Position numbers and translations under genes: made by a program. DNA of 64,000 nucleotides from Ferrovibrio sp. (GTDB lineage: Bacteria; Pseudomonadota; Alphaproteobacteria; Ferrovibrionales; Ferrovibrionaceae): positions 1-64,000 of the forward strand of contig NZ_JAHBYG010000003.1 of NCBI RefSeq assembly GCF_019636075.1, read 5' to 3'. The number at the start of each line of letters is the position of its first letter. The stretch's first letter is position 1. The notes beneath the pieces were generated by a model, which was not told the origin of the DNA, searched no databases, and saw only the letters and a program-made list of their open reading frames with translations. This document shows, piece after piece, positions 10,921-19,125 of the stretch.

Positions 10921-12541
10921 CCTTCTGGGCCTGGCCGCAATGGCAGCGGCGGCCACGGCCTGGTGGCCGGGCGGCGATGCCAGGCGGCTGAACGTGATTC
11001 TGCTGACGGTGGAAAGCACGCGGGCAGACATGGTGCGGCCCGATACCGCGCCCAATCTGCTACGTGCCGCCGAGAGCGGCCTGCATTTCCGCAATCATCG
11101 CGCCGTATCGGCCTGGACCGCGCCCAATGCCGTGTCGCTGCTCACCGGGCTGGATGCATTCGCGCTTGGCATTCACGCCGCCGGCGACAGCCTGCCGCGC
11201 ATTGCCCTGCCGCCGGTGGATGGAAAAGCCGCCGAAGATCCGCCCTTGCGCAAATTGTCGGAACGCGGCTGGCGGGTGGCTGGATTGCAGGCCTTCATGC
11301 TGATCGATCAGTTCAACAATACCGGGCTGACCGTGGAGAGCGGCGGGGAATTTCTGCCCTGGCTGGCCGGGCGCGTGGTGGATCGCAAGCCGTTTTTCCT
11401 CTGGCATCATTATCTCGAAACCCATCTGCCCTATGGGCCGGCACCGGAATTCATGCCGGATTGGCGCGCCCTGTTGCCGCCCGGCGATACCGCCGCCCGG
11501 CAGCGGATCGAAACCATCATGCGTCAGCCGGCGGTACCGGCAGGCAGCGTGGCCTTCAAGCCTACCGACCGCGATGCAGTGGTGGCCGTGCATGAAGCAA
11601 CCCTGCGGCAATTCGATGCCTGGTTCGGCCGCTTCTGGGATTTTTTCCAGGCCAGCGGTTTGCGCGACACAACCATTCTGGTGGTGACCGCCGATCATGG
11701 CGAGGAACATCTCGAACGTGGCGATGTGGGCCATGCCTCCACCACCCATCGCGGCCATCTGTATGAGGAAATCGTGCGCTTGCCGCTTTTCGTATGGCTC
11801 CCGCCCGATGAAAAGCGGTTAGAGCGCGGCCTGCGCAGCATCCAGGCGCCCACGCACCATAGCGATGTGATGCCCAGCATCATGGCCTGGCTGGAACAGC
11901 GGCGTTCGGCGCCGCTTACCCGGCTGGCGGAAAAACCCTGGCAAGCGATTACCAGCCTGGCCGGCTTTGCCGAGCCTGACCCGCTGCATGTGCGCGAATT
12001 CGTGGCGGCGCGGCTGGAAGCCGGCTGGAAACTCCATCGCCGCTATCGCGATGAAAAGCCGGTGGAGAACCGGCTCTATCATCTGGCCACCGATCCCGGC
12101 GAAACCACCGATCGGGCCGCCGAACGGCCAGACTTGGTGGAAAAGCTGGCCAAGCCGCTGGATGCAGCTTTCGCCAATCGCCGTCAGGTGCGGCGCGAGG
12201 CGGAGGCGGCAGCTCTCAGCGGCAATGCTGCCGCGCCGGCCTGGATTTTTCCCGCCGGCAACCGCGCGGTGCGCTTTGCCGATATCCGCGACGGCATCAC
12301 GCTGCGCTGGAGCGGCGATCCGGCGGCGCGGTATGTGATCGAATACCAGGCCGGCGAGGGCGGTGCCTTGCGCTTGCAAGGCCGGCTGGAGGCGCAGGGG
12401 CTGGAAAAGGCTTTTGGCCGCATCGACGCGACCTATTGGCGCGATTATGTGTTGCCCTATGGGCGGCTGCGCATGCGGGTGGGTTTGCCGGGACGCGATG
12501 ATGCCTGGAGCGAATGGGTAGAGGTGAGGGCCTTGCCATGA
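10895..12541 (+). CDS. Alkaline-phosphatase-superfamily (sulfatase-fold) enzyme, membrane-anchored
   Basis: 548 residues with an N-terminal hydrophobic anchor (residues 5-24). The core reads RLNVILLTVESTRADM, then a nucleophile region VSAWTAPNAVSLLTGL, and the second metal site VVTADHGEEHLERGDVGHAS near residue 267. Type I sulfatases need Cys or Ser followed by xPxR; here the position is Thr75 (T-A-P-N-A) and the usual first metal-ligand Asp is Glu40. A Glu plus Thr metal centre is the arrangement of LtaS- and EptA-type phospho-transferases, so transfer or hydrolysis of a phospho-ester is more likely than sulfate removal. The C-terminal 110 residues look like an added beta-rich domain. Context suggests a glycan-modifying role. 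Confidence 0.75.
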   Translation: MYRRWFFASLLGLAAMAAAATAWWPGGDARRLNVILLTVESTRADMVRPDTAPNLLRAAESGLHFRNHRAVSAWTAPNAVSLLTGLDAFALGIHAAGDSLPRIALPPVDGKAAEDPPLRKLSERGWRVAGLQAFMLIDQFNNTGLTVESGGEFLPWLAGRVVDRKPFFLWHHYLETHLPYGPAPEFMPDWRALLPPGDTAARQRIETIMRQPAVPAGSVAFKPTDRDAVVAVHEATLRQFDAWFGRFWDFFQASGLRDTTILVVTADHGEEHLERGDVGHASTTHRGHLYEEIVRLPLFVWLPPDEKRLERGLRSIQAPTHHSDVMPSIMAWLEQRRSAPLTRLAEKPWQAITSLAGFAEPDPLHVREFVAARLEAGWKLHRRYRDEKPVENRLYHLATDPGETTDRAAERPDLVEKLAKPLDAAFANRRQVRREAEAAALSGNAAAPAWIFPAGNRAVRFADIRDGITLRWSGDPAARYVIEYQAGEGGALRLQGRLEAQGLEKAFGRIDATYWRDYVLPYGRLRMRVGLPGRDDAWSEWVEVRALP

Positions 12542-12906
12542 CGAAGACCCGCGCCATGGCGCCACGCATTGCGATTGCGGCGCTGCTGCTTGCCGGTTTC
12601 GGCTCTTATGCCTGGGGTGCATTGCATGCGCCGTGGATGGATTCCAACCGCCCGGCGCAGCTGCAATTGGCGCGTCAGGTGATCAAGGAAGCCGATCAAC
12701 GCAACGATATGGCCGAGCGCCGTCTCGCCGAGGATTACTGGACGCGTTATCCCGACGTGGCCGCCGACGCCTATTTCGGCCGCAATGGCAAGCTGGGCAT
12801 CCAGGGCGCGCATGAACATTACCGGCGCCATGGCCGCCATGAGGGCCGCGTCTGGGGCCCTGATGCCGATGCGCCGGCCACAAGCGAGCCGGCAAAGTCG
12901 AAATGA
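12538..12906 (+). CDS. Small membrane-anchored protein with a HY..G..EGR repeat motif
   Basis: 122 residues from the ATG at 12538, which overlaps the previous stop (ATGA). One N-terminal hydrophobic segment (APRIAIAALLLAGFGSYAWG) is followed by a short soluble domain. Residues of about 68-105 (YWTRYPDVAADAYFG and AHEHYRRHGRHEGRVWG) match a motif seen in many glycan-associated and secreted proteins, in which a 'YPDVA' segment is followed by 'HY...G..EGR'. That resemblance is from memory and not a function. It is the last gene of the envelope cluster. Confidence 0.7.
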   Translation: MTKTRAMAPRIAIAALLLAGFGSYAWGALHAPWMDSNRPAQLQLARQVIKEADQRNDMAERRLAEDYWTRYPDVAADAYFGRNGKLGIQGAHEHYRRHGRHEGRVWGPDADAPATSEPAKSK

Positions 12907-12928
12907 CGGGTCGGGGTTGCCCCAATAA

Positions 12929-13549
12929 TCAGGGCTTGCCAAGGGCAGCGCAGGGCTGGCCGCGCAAACGGGTGTCGCAAACCTCCACCTGGCTGAAGAA
13001 TTTCGCCCAGGCATCGCCGGTGGATTTGTCGGTCAGCGGCAATGGCGCGTATTCCGGCCCGCCGCGCCAGGCGCGCTGCACCAGATAGAGGCTGTCGGCG
13101 CCCTGCACGATCTTGGCCATCACGAATTCTCGGTGCATGCGGCCGGGCGGCGGCTCGGGATAGGAACAGGCCATGGTGGTGATGCTGGTGGGATAGTTCT
13201 TTTCCAGCCGTTGCTCCGGCGCGTTGCTGGAAAAAGCCGGGCAGGAGGCGCGCCATTCATTTTGCAAGGCGCTGGCCAGATCCTTCGGGTTGCGGCCCTT
13301 CATGCCGAAGAACACCACGATGCCGATGCGCTCGGTCCAGCTTTTTGCGGTCTGGCCTTCGGGCAGGAATTCGAACACGCGCTGCTTGTCGTCGATCTTG
13401 CTGTCGGTCAGCTTGAAGCCCGGCGGTGTGGGTGCAAAAATCTGCTCGGCCGGCGGTACGTCGTTTTGAGCCCAGGCTGGGCTGCAGGCTTGGCCGCAGA
13501 CCTGGCTGCCAAGCAACAGCAATGCCGGCAAGACCAACCGCCGCATCAA
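12929..13549 (-). CDS. Exported protein of unknown function
   Basis: 206 residues with a signal peptide ([20 protein letters not shown], continuing to AWAQ-N). The mature part has four cysteines (in RASCPAF, TTMACSY, VEVCDTR and GQPCAAL), a pattern compatible with two disulphides, and looks like a small alpha/beta domain ([20 protein letters not shown]). No family was recognised. Its start overlaps the radC stop by 4 bases, so it is probably co-transcribed behind radC. Confidence 0.75.
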   Translation of the reverse strand: MMRRLVLPALLLLGSQVCGQACSPAWAQNDVPPAEQIFAPTPPGFKLTDSKIDDKQRVFEFLPEGQTAKSWTERIGIVVFFGMKGRNPKDLASALQNEWRASCPAFSSNAPEQRLEKNYPTSITTMACSYPEPPPGRMHREFVMAKIVQGADSLYLVQRAWRGGPEYAPLPLTDKSTGDAWAKFFSQVEVCDTRLRGQPCAALGKP

Positions 13550-14250
13550 AACAGCCCCTGTCCCTTGAAGCTGACATGGCCATGGCGGCCCACGATCACA
13601 TGATCATGCAGCGTGATGCCCACGGTTTTGGCGGCATCGCGCACCTGGCGGGTCATGTCGATATCGGCCTTGGATGGCGTGGGGTCGCCGGACGGATGGT
13701 TATGCACCAGGATCACCGCGCTGGCCTGCAACTCCAGGGCGCGGCGCACCACTTCGCGCGGATAGACCGGGGTGTGATCCACGGTGCCGCGCTGCTGTTC
13801 TTCGTCGGCGATCACCACATTCTTGCGGTCGAGAAACAGGATGCGGAATTGTTCGGTGGGATTATGTTGCATGGCGGCGTGGCAGTAATCCAGCAAGGCC
13901 TGCCACGACGAGATGGCATTGCGCTGCATCACTTCGCCCTTCAGCAGCCGCAGCCCGGCCTCGCGCGTGGCTTTCAGCATGGCGATGGTGGCTTCCGTGC
14001 AGCCGGCCCGGTGCAATTGCTCCGGTTCGGCGCTGAGCAGCGGGCCGATGCCGCCGAATATCCGCAGCAATTCCTTGGCGATCGGTTTCACATCGCGGCG
14101 CGGGATGGTGCCGAATAACAGCAATTCCAGGATTTCGTAATCCGGCATGCCGGTGCCGGCGGTTTGCACGAAGCGTTCGCGCAACCTTTCGCGGTGGCCG
14201 TGATGATGCGGCTTCGCGGCCTGCCCTTTCGCGCCGGGTTTTTCAGGCAT
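13546..14250 (-). CDS. radC: RadC-family JAB1/MPN metalloprotein
   Basis: 234 residues. N-terminal helix-hairpin-helix-like region ([20 protein letters not shown]), then the MPN/JAMM domain with the metal site [15 protein letters not shown] and the preceding Glu region. The family is named for DNA repair, but its molecular activity is unsettled. The extreme N-terminus is basic and His-rich ([15 protein letters not shown]). It overlaps map upstream by 8 bases and the secreted unknown downstream by 4, giving a compact map-radC-unknown operon. Confidence 0.95.
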   Translation of the reverse strand: MPEKPGAKGQAAKPHHHGHRERLRERFVQTAGTGMPDYEILELLLFGTIPRRDVKPIAKELLRIFGGIGPLLSAEPEQLHRAGCTEATIAMLKATREAGLRLLKGEVMQRNAISSWQALLDYCHAAMQHNPTEQFRILFLDRKNVVIADEEQQRGTVDHTPVYPREVVRRALELQASAVILVHNHPSGDPTPSKADIDMTRQVRDAAKTVGITLHDHVIVGRHGHVSFKGQGLF

Positions 14251-15082
14251 AGGGCGGTTTATGCAATCCCTTCGGCGAGATCGTGAAAATCTCGTAGCCG
14301 GTTTCGGTCACGCCGATGGAATGCTCGAACTGTGCCGACAGCGAGCGATCCTTGGTCACCGCGGTCCAGCCATCCGACAGCACCTTCACATCGAATTTGC
14401 CGGCATTCACCATCGGCTCGATGGTGAAGAACATGCCGGCACGCAGCGGCACGCCGGTGCCCGGGCGGCCGTAATGCAGGATATTGGGCGGTTCGTGGAA
14501 AATCCGGCCCAGGCCGTGGCCGCAGAAATCCCGCACCACCGAGAAGCGCTCGCGCTCCACGAATTTCTGGATGGCATGGCCGATATCGCCCGTGGTGGCG
14601 CCGGGCTTCACCACTTCGATGCCGCGCATCATGGCTTCGTAGGTGATGTCGCACAGCCGGCGGGCTTTCACGCCCACCGCGCCCACGTGATACATGCGGC
14701 TGGTATCGCCATGCCAGCCATCCAGGATGGGGGTCACGTCGATATTGAGTATATCGCCTTCTTCCAGGCGCTTTTCGCCGGGAATGCCATGGCAGACCAC
14801 GTGGTTGATCGAGGTGCAGCAGGATTTCGAATAGCCGCGATAGCCCAGCGTGGCGGGGATGCCGCCATTCTCCACCATGAAGTTATGGCAGAGTTCGTCC
14901 AGCTTGCCGGTGGTGACACCGGGCACCACGAAGGGGGTGATGTAATCCAGCGTGGCTGCCGCCAATTGCCCGGCTTTGCGCATGCCCTCGAAATCCTCGG
15001 GCTTGTGCAAACGGATTGCGCCCGGGAAGAGATCCTGGTCTTCCGCTTCGGCTTCCATGGCTTTGGCAGTCTGTTGATTCAA
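14243..15082 (-). CDS. map: Methionine aminopeptidase, type I
   Basis: Removes the initiator Met from nascent proteins. All five metal ligands are visible: Asp and Asp in [19 protein letters not shown], His in [14 protein letters not shown], Glu in TIEPMV and Glu in FEHSIGVT. Start choice: the first ATG (15058) has no ribosome-binding site, whereas an in-frame TTG at 15082 sits 9 bases after GAGGA (15092-15096), giving a start reading [16 protein letters not shown] prefer the TTG (279 residues). The gene lies between sfsA and radC on the minus strand. Confidence 0.95.
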   Translation of the reverse strand: MNQQTAKAMEAEAEDQDLFPGAIRLHKPEDFEGMRKAGQLAAATLDYITPFVVPGVTTGKLDELCHNFMVENGGIPATLGYRGYSKSCCTSINHVVCHGIPGEKRLEEGDILNIDVTPILDGWHGDTSRMYHVGAVGVKARRLCDITYEAMMRGIEVVKPGATTGDIGHAIQKFVERERFSVVRDFCGHGLGRIFHEPPNILHYGRPGTGVPLRAGMFFTIEPMVNAGKFDVKVLSDGWTAVTKDRSLSAQFEHSIGVTETGYEIFTISPKGLHKPPYA

Positions 15083-15104
15083 CGCGAATAATCCTCGGCA
15101 AGGC

Positions 15105-15135
15105 GTCGGGTTAATCCAAAATGTCGGGTTAATCC
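15105..15135. repeat. Direct repeat at the sfsA stop codon
   Basis: GTCGGGTTAATCC occurs at 15105-15117 and again at 15123-15135, an 18-bp period. The second copy contains the sfsA stop. It looks like a recent tandem duplication in the sfsA-map gap. Confidence 0.7.
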
Positions 15136-15824
15136 GAAATGGGGAGCGGTTCCGCCAGGGCAATGCCCTGCAACGTAACGTCGCAGGCGTAACATAACGC
15201 CTCGATGCCGGCTTTCCTAGCCTTGTGGAAGGCGGCGGCATAGGCCGGATCGCAATCGGCGGCTAGGCGGAATTCGCGGCAATCGGGCCTTTGCACCAGA
15301 AACAGCATCACTGCCCGCGCGCCGGCCTGGGCCTGTATGGCCAGTTCGCGCAAATGCTTGGCGCCCCGGGCGGTGACGCAATCGGGGAATTCCGCTAGGC
15401 CGGCCTGACGGCTGAGATGCACGTTTTTCACTTCGAGATAGCAATCCGGCCGGCTGGCATCGCTCAGGCGGAAATCCACCCGGCTGTTTTCGCCATAGGG
15501 CACCTCCGGGCGGATCTCGCCATAGCCGGCCAGTTCCGGGATGCGGTTGCCGGCCAGCGCCTCGGCTACCAGGCGATTGGGCAGGGTGGTGTCGATGCCA
15601 ACCATCGCTCCTGAGGGCAGTTCCGTGAGCACCCAACCGTATTTCAGCTTGCCGCGCCCGGTTTTCAGCCAGATTTGCATGCCCGGTTCGGCCAGGCCCA
15701 GCATGGCGCCGGGATTCGGGCAATGCAGGGTGATCTCGCTGCCATCCGGCAGGGTGGCATCGGCCAGGAAACGCTTGTAGCGGCGGATCAGGCGGGCAGG
15801 CTGTAACGGCTCGGCAAAGCGCAT
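15129..15824 (-). CDS. sfsA: SfsA family protein (sugar fermentation stimulation protein)
   Basis: 231 residues, normal length. The family core is recognisable: ARLIRRYKRFLADATLPDG, CPNPGAMLGLAEPG, the nuclease-like RVDFRLSD..CYLEVKNVHLSR with its Asp and Glu-x-Lys, and FPDCVTARGAKHLREL. The fold resembles a restriction-endonuclease-like domain and DNA binding has been reported for the family; the physiological role is unclear. Its start at 15824 is only about 35 bases from the start of the divergent CinA-like gene, so the two promoters must overlap each other or the coding regions. Confidence 0.95.
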   Translation of the reverse strand: MRFAEPLQPARLIRRYKRFLADATLPDGSEITLHCPNPGAMLGLAEPGMQIWLKTGRGKLKYGWVLTELPSGAMVGIDTTLPNRLVAEALAGNRIPELAGYGEIRPEVPYGENSRVDFRLSDASRPDCYLEVKNVHLSRQAGLAEFPDCVTARGAKHLRELAIQAQAGARAVMLFLVQRPDCREFRLAADCDPAYAAAFHKARKAGIEALCYACDVTLQGIALAEPLPISD

Positions 15825-15858
15825 GGTTTGGCTATACCCCAGCCGCGCCGGTCATGCT

Positions 15859-16638
15859 ATGTCCTGCCCCATGCCGGAAGCCAATACACCGAAGATCGTC
15901 ACAGCCGCCATCCTGGTGATCGGCAACGAAATCCTGTCTGGCCGCACCCGCGATACCAACATGCATTTCCTGGCCGGCAAGCTGACCGAACTGGGCATCC
16001 GCCTACGCGAGGCCCGCGTGGTGCCCGATGACGAGGCACGGATCGTGGCCGCGGTAAACGAACTGCGTGCGGCTTACGATTATGTCTTCACCTCGGGCGG
16101 TATCGGGCCCACCCATGACGACATCACCGCCGATTGCATCGCCAAGGCCTTCGGTGTCGGTATCGACGTGCAGCCCGAAGCGCGTCGCCGCCTGGAAGCG
16201 CATTACGAGGCCGGCATGCTGAATGCCGCGCGCCTGCGCATGGCGCGGATTCCCGATGGCGCCGGATTGATCGACAATCCGGTTTCCGCCGCGCCGGGCT
16301 TTTGCATCGGCAATGTTTTCGTGATGGCCGGCGTGCCGGCGATCTTCCAGGCCATGGTGGGCTCGGTGGCGCCGCAATTGGTGGGCGGCGATAAACTGCT
16401 GTCGCGCACCATCGTGGCGCAGGTGCCCGAAGGCGTAATCGCCGAGAAACTGCAGGCCCTGCAGAACGACTATCCCGAGATCGAGATGGGTTCCTATCCC
16501 GCCTTTCGTGGCGGCAAGGCCTCCACCTCTGTGGTGTTGCGCGGCACCGATGTTGAAAGACTTGCCCCGGCGGCAGCGCGCATGCATGAAATCTTCCGCG
16601 AATTGGGCGGAAATCCGGTAGAGAACGAGATTGTGTGA
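15859..16638 (+). CDS. CinA-like molybdopterin-binding (MoCF-type) domain protein
   Basis: About 259 residues. The N-terminal domain is the MoeA/MogA-like fold of CinA: TAAILVIGNEILSGRTRDTN, YDYVFTSGGIGPTHDDITAD and the PGFCIGNVFVMAGVPAIF segment. The C-terminal nicotinamide-deamidase domain of full CinA is absent, as in many alphaproteobacteria where it is a separate gene. Two in-frame ATGs (15859 and 15871) are possible starts. The stop overlaps the next start, indicating coupling. Pyrophosphatase activity on ADP-ribose-type substrates is known for some relatives but is inference here. Confidence 0.9.
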   Translation: MSCPMPEANTPKIVTAAILVIGNEILSGRTRDTNMHFLAGKLTELGIRLREARVVPDDEARIVAAVNELRAAYDYVFTSGGIGPTHDDITADCIAKAFGVGIDVQPEARRRLEAHYEAGMLNAARLRMARIPDGAGLIDNPVSAAPGFCIGNVFVMAGVPAIFQAMVGSVAPQLVGGDKLLSRTIVAQVPEGVIAEKLQALQNDYPEIEMGSYPAFRGGKASTSVVLRGTDVERLAPAAARMHEIFRELGGNPVENEIV

Positions 16639-17009
16639 TGCGCCGCGCGATTATCTTCGCCATGCTTTTGCTGTTTCCCGCCATTGCCATGGCGCAGATG
16701 CCGTCTGCATTGCAGCCGCCGCCGCCCTTCCTGGGGCGTGACCTGGCGGGCCTGTGCCGCGAGGCCGATGGCAGTGCCGGCCAGACCGGTTGCCTGCGCT
16801 ATCTGCAGGCGGCGGTGGGAATGTACGAACTCGTGCTGACGGAGGGGCGAGACAACGCCTGGTTCTGTGCGCCGCGCGATGTGCCCCCGGCCACGTTGCG
16901 TAAGCAATTCCTGGAATTCGTTGGCGAGGCCACCGATCAGGAATTGGGCAAGGAAGCCATACAACTGGTGCGCCAGGCTTTCACAGACGCGTTTCCCTGT
17001 CAGGAATAG
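16638..17009 (+). CDS. Exported Rap1a/Tai-like protein
   Basis: 123 residues from the ATG at 16638, which overlaps the previous stop (a GTG one codon earlier is also possible). A clear signal peptide (MRRAIIFAMLLLFPAIAMAQ) precedes a small helical domain with four Cys: LAGLCREA, GCLRYLQAAVGMYE, AWFCAPRDVPPATL and AFTDAFPC. The pattern of Cys, then CxxYxxG, then C.P..v....l, ending in FPC is that of the Rap1a/Tai periplasmic family, whose founders neutralise type VI secretion amidases. No effector or T6SS gene is nearby, so immunity is not shown; many genomes have such orphans. Confidence 0.75.
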   Translation: MRRAIIFAMLLLFPAIAMAQMPSALQPPPPFLGRDLAGLCREADGSAGQTGCLRYLQAAVGMYELVLTEGRDNAWFCAPRDVPPATLRKQFLEFVGEATDQELGKEAIQLVRQAFTDAFPCQE

Positions 17010-17046
17010 CCTTTTTTTTGCCATGCGGCGGGTGCAGACTCCGGTC

Positions 17047-17400
17047 ATGCGCAAGATGCTTCTGATGGTTTCCCTGCTCACGCTGGCCGGTTGCGGCCCG
17101 GCGCTGCAATGGCATAAGCCGAACACCTCGGCCGAGGCGGTGCAGCTTGATGCCAAGGAATGCCGCGTGGCGGCGCGCGACGAAGCCTTCCGCGAAAACT
17201 TCCTGTACGGCCCGCCTTTCTACAGCTTTCCGTCTTACGGTCCGCGCGGCCTGCGCCATTGGCGCGACCCGTTTTATGACCCGTTCTTCGCACGTGAGAT
17301 GCGCGAACAGAGTTTGCAGGATTTCTGCCTGCGTGCCCGTGGCTACCAGCTTGTGCCAATGTCGAAACAGCCGGAGCCGCAACAAGGAGCCCCATCATGA
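17047..17400 (+). CDS. Small lipoprotein, first of three tandem paralogues
   Basis: 117 residues from the ATG at 17047; an in-frame ATG at 17023 is an alternative. The lipobox is LAGC. The mature chain has two conserved blocks: KECRVAARDEAFRENF near the N-terminus and SLQDFCLRARGYQLVPM near the C-terminus, with an aromatic/Pro-rich middle (YGPPFYSFPSYGPRG). The same two Cys-containing blocks recur in the next two genes. The Cys in each block could form one disulphide. No family was recognised. The stop overlaps the next start (ATGA). Confidence 0.8.
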   Translation: MRKMLLMVSLLTLAGCGPALQWHKPNTSAEAVQLDAKECRVAARDEAFRENFLYGPPFYSFPSYGPRGLRHWRDPFYDPFFAREMREQSLQDFCLRARGYQLVPMSKQPEPQQGAPS

Positions 17401-17732
17401 AGCCCGCCTATCTGCTGCCTCTGCTATTGCTTGCGGCTTGCGCGCCGGCCACCCATTGGGCCAAGCCCGGCATGAGCGGTTCCGGTGCCGATGCCGATGC
17501 GCTGTACAACGATACGGCCGCCTGCCGTGCCACGGCCTATGAACGCGCCAGCGCCGAACAGGCCGGGCTGTTGCCGGTGGATCCGCCCAGCAAGGTGGTG
17601 GTTGGGTCCAGCGGCGGCGGCGATGAAAGCGGCATGAATTACCGCCGGCAATACCGCGTGGCGCGCGAATACGAACTGATCGATTATTGCCTGCAGGGCA
17701 AGGGCTGGCGCCGGGTTTCCGACGGCAAATGA
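17397..17732 (+). CDS. Small lipoprotein, second of three tandem paralogues
   Basis: 111 residues with lipobox LLAAC and an Ala/Pro start of the mature chain. Block one reads TAACRATAYERASAEQA and block two YELIDYCLQGKGWRRV, in register with the neighbouring lipoproteins (Cys near the start, Cys-x(4)-G-aromatic at the end). The middle part is Gly/Ser-rich (VVVGSSGGGDESG), unlike the aromatic middle of its upstream neighbour. It overlaps both neighbours by 4 bases and so is expressed with them. The function is unknown. Confidence 0.8.
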   Translation: MKPAYLLPLLLLAACAPATHWAKPGMSGSGADADALYNDTAACRATAYERASAEQAGLLPVDPPSKVVVGSSGGGDESGMNYRRQYRVAREYELIDYCLQGKGWRRVSDGK

Positions 17733-18118
17733 GGCGGGTCATGCGCGGGGCCAGGCTTCGGGCGGTTTTGCCATTGTTGTCCCTGGCTGGCCTGTCCCTG
17801 GCTGGGCTGTCGCTGGCCGGCTGCACCTTCGGTACCGGCACCGAATACTGGCGCGCCGATATAACGCCGGAAAACCTGGCCAGGGATGAGCAGGCCTGCC
17901 GCGAGATCGCCCGCGAACAGGCCTTCGAGGAAAGCTTCCATGCCGGGCCGATCTATCCGCCGCTGCGCGATACGCAATTCGTTTATGGCGGCGGCGATGA
18001 AGATGGCGGCGGTATCTATGCCAGCATCTCGCGCCGAGGCCCGCGCGAATATGAATTGACCGAATATTGCATGCTGCAGCGCGGTTATACCCTGGTGCCG
18101 ATCAAGCCTAAGGCGTAG
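17729..18118 (+). CDS. Small lipoprotein, third of three tandem paralogues
   Basis: 129 residues from the overlapping ATG at 17729 (17741 is an alternative). The signal peptide contains a duplicated LAGLS unit ending in lipobox LAGC, from 15-bp repeats at 17783-17812. Block one is EQACREIAREQAFEESF and block two YELTEYCMLQRGYTLVPIKP, closest to the first paralogue in both blocks. The middle is Gly/Asp-rich. The gene ends 15 bases before the convergent dppF-like gene. Confidence 0.8.
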   Translation: MRRVMRGARLRAVLPLLSLAGLSLAGLSLAGCTFGTGTEYWRADITPENLARDEQACREIAREQAFEESFHAGPIYPPLRDTQFVYGGGDEDGGGIYASISRRGPREYELTEYCMLQRGYTLVPIKPKA

Positions 18119-18132
18119 GGCAAGCCGAAATC

Positions 18133-19125
18133 TTAAAGTGCGATTTCTTCGGCGCGGTGGCAGGCAACGCTGCGGCCATCGAAATCGCGCAACAGCGGGG
18201 TTTCCGCCAAACAGCGTGCTGCTGCATGCGGGCAGCGTTCGGCCAGCGCACAGCCTGGCTTCAGATTCATCAGGCCGGTGGGATTGCCTTGCAGCAATTG
18301 CCGGCGCTTGCGGCGGCCCTCGGTTTTGCTGGGCGGCGCCGGGCGCGGCAGGGCCGCCAGCAGGGCGCGGGTATAGGGATGGGCGGGGCGGGCGAAGATC
18401 GCCGCCGTATCGCCCTCCTCGACAACGCGGCCGAGATACATCACCGCCACCCGGGCGCAGAGATGATCCACTACCGCCAGGTTATGGCTGATGAACAGAT
18501 AGCTGACGCCGAATTTGCTCTGCAGTTCCGCCATCAGGTTCAGCACCTGGGCCTGCACGCTCACATCCAGCGCCGAAACCGGTTCGTCGGCCACGATCAG
18601 CTTGGGCCGGGTGATCAGCGCGCGCGCAATGGCAATGCGTTGGCGCTGGCCGCCGGAAAATTCATGCGGGTATTTCCCCATATCGCCGGCGCGCAGGCCC
18701 ACCGTGGTCAGCGCATCGCCCACCCGCGCGCGGCGCTCGGCCCTGGTCTTGCGATCCAGCGCTTCCAGCGGTTCGGCCACGATGCGCTCCACGCTCATGC
18801 GCGGATCCAGCGAGCCGTAAGGATCCTGGAACACCATCTGGAAATGCCGGCGCTCGGCGCGCAATTCGGTTTCCGGCAGATCGATCAGGTTGCGGCCCTC
18901 GAACAATACGCGGCCGCTATCGGGCCGTTCCAGCACCATGGCCAGGCGGGCCAGGGTGGATTTGCCGCAGCCGCTCTCGCCTACGATGCCGAGATTCTCG
19001 CCGGCCTTGAGCGTGATGCTCACGCCATTCAGCGCATAAACCTTGCGCGGCGGCGCCAGCGGCGATTCCCGCGCTAGCGTATAGGTGCGATGCGCATCCT
19101 CGATCCGGAGCAGGGCGTTGCTCAT
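18133..19125 (-). CDS. Dpp/Opp-type ABC transporter ATP-binding protein (F subunit)
   Basis: 330 residues. Walker [10 protein letters not shown], signature FSGGQRQRIAIARAL, Walker B LIVADEPVSALD and the switch His (LFISHNLAV) are intact. The C-terminal oligopeptide-transporter extension carries the Cys set (GCALAERCPHAAARC..VACH) seen in this subfamily and thought to bind an iron-sulfur cluster. It overlaps the D-subunit stop by 4 bases. Likely substrates are peptides or other small solutes; the missing binding-protein gene prevents a guess. Confidence 0.93.
   Translation of the reverse strand: MSNALLRIEDAHRTYTLARESPLAPPRKVYALNGVSITLKAGENLGIVGESGCGKSTLARLAMVLERPDSGRVLFEGRNLIDLPETELRAERRHFQMVFQDPYGSLDPRMSVERIVAEPLEALDRKTRAERRARVGDALTTVGLRAGDMGKYPHEFSGGQRQRIAIARALITRPKLIVADEPVSALDVSVQAQVLNLMAELQSKFGVSYLFISHNLAVVDHLCARVAVMYLGRVVEEGDTAAIFARPAHPYTRALLAALPRPAPPSKTEGRRKRRQLLQGNPTGLMNLKPGCALAERCPHAAARCLAETPLLRDFDGRSVACHRAEEIAL

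Noticed and set aside
16638..17009. Assignment as a true T6SS immunity gene
   Set aside because: No effector or secretion genes are in the window; only family resemblance can be stated.
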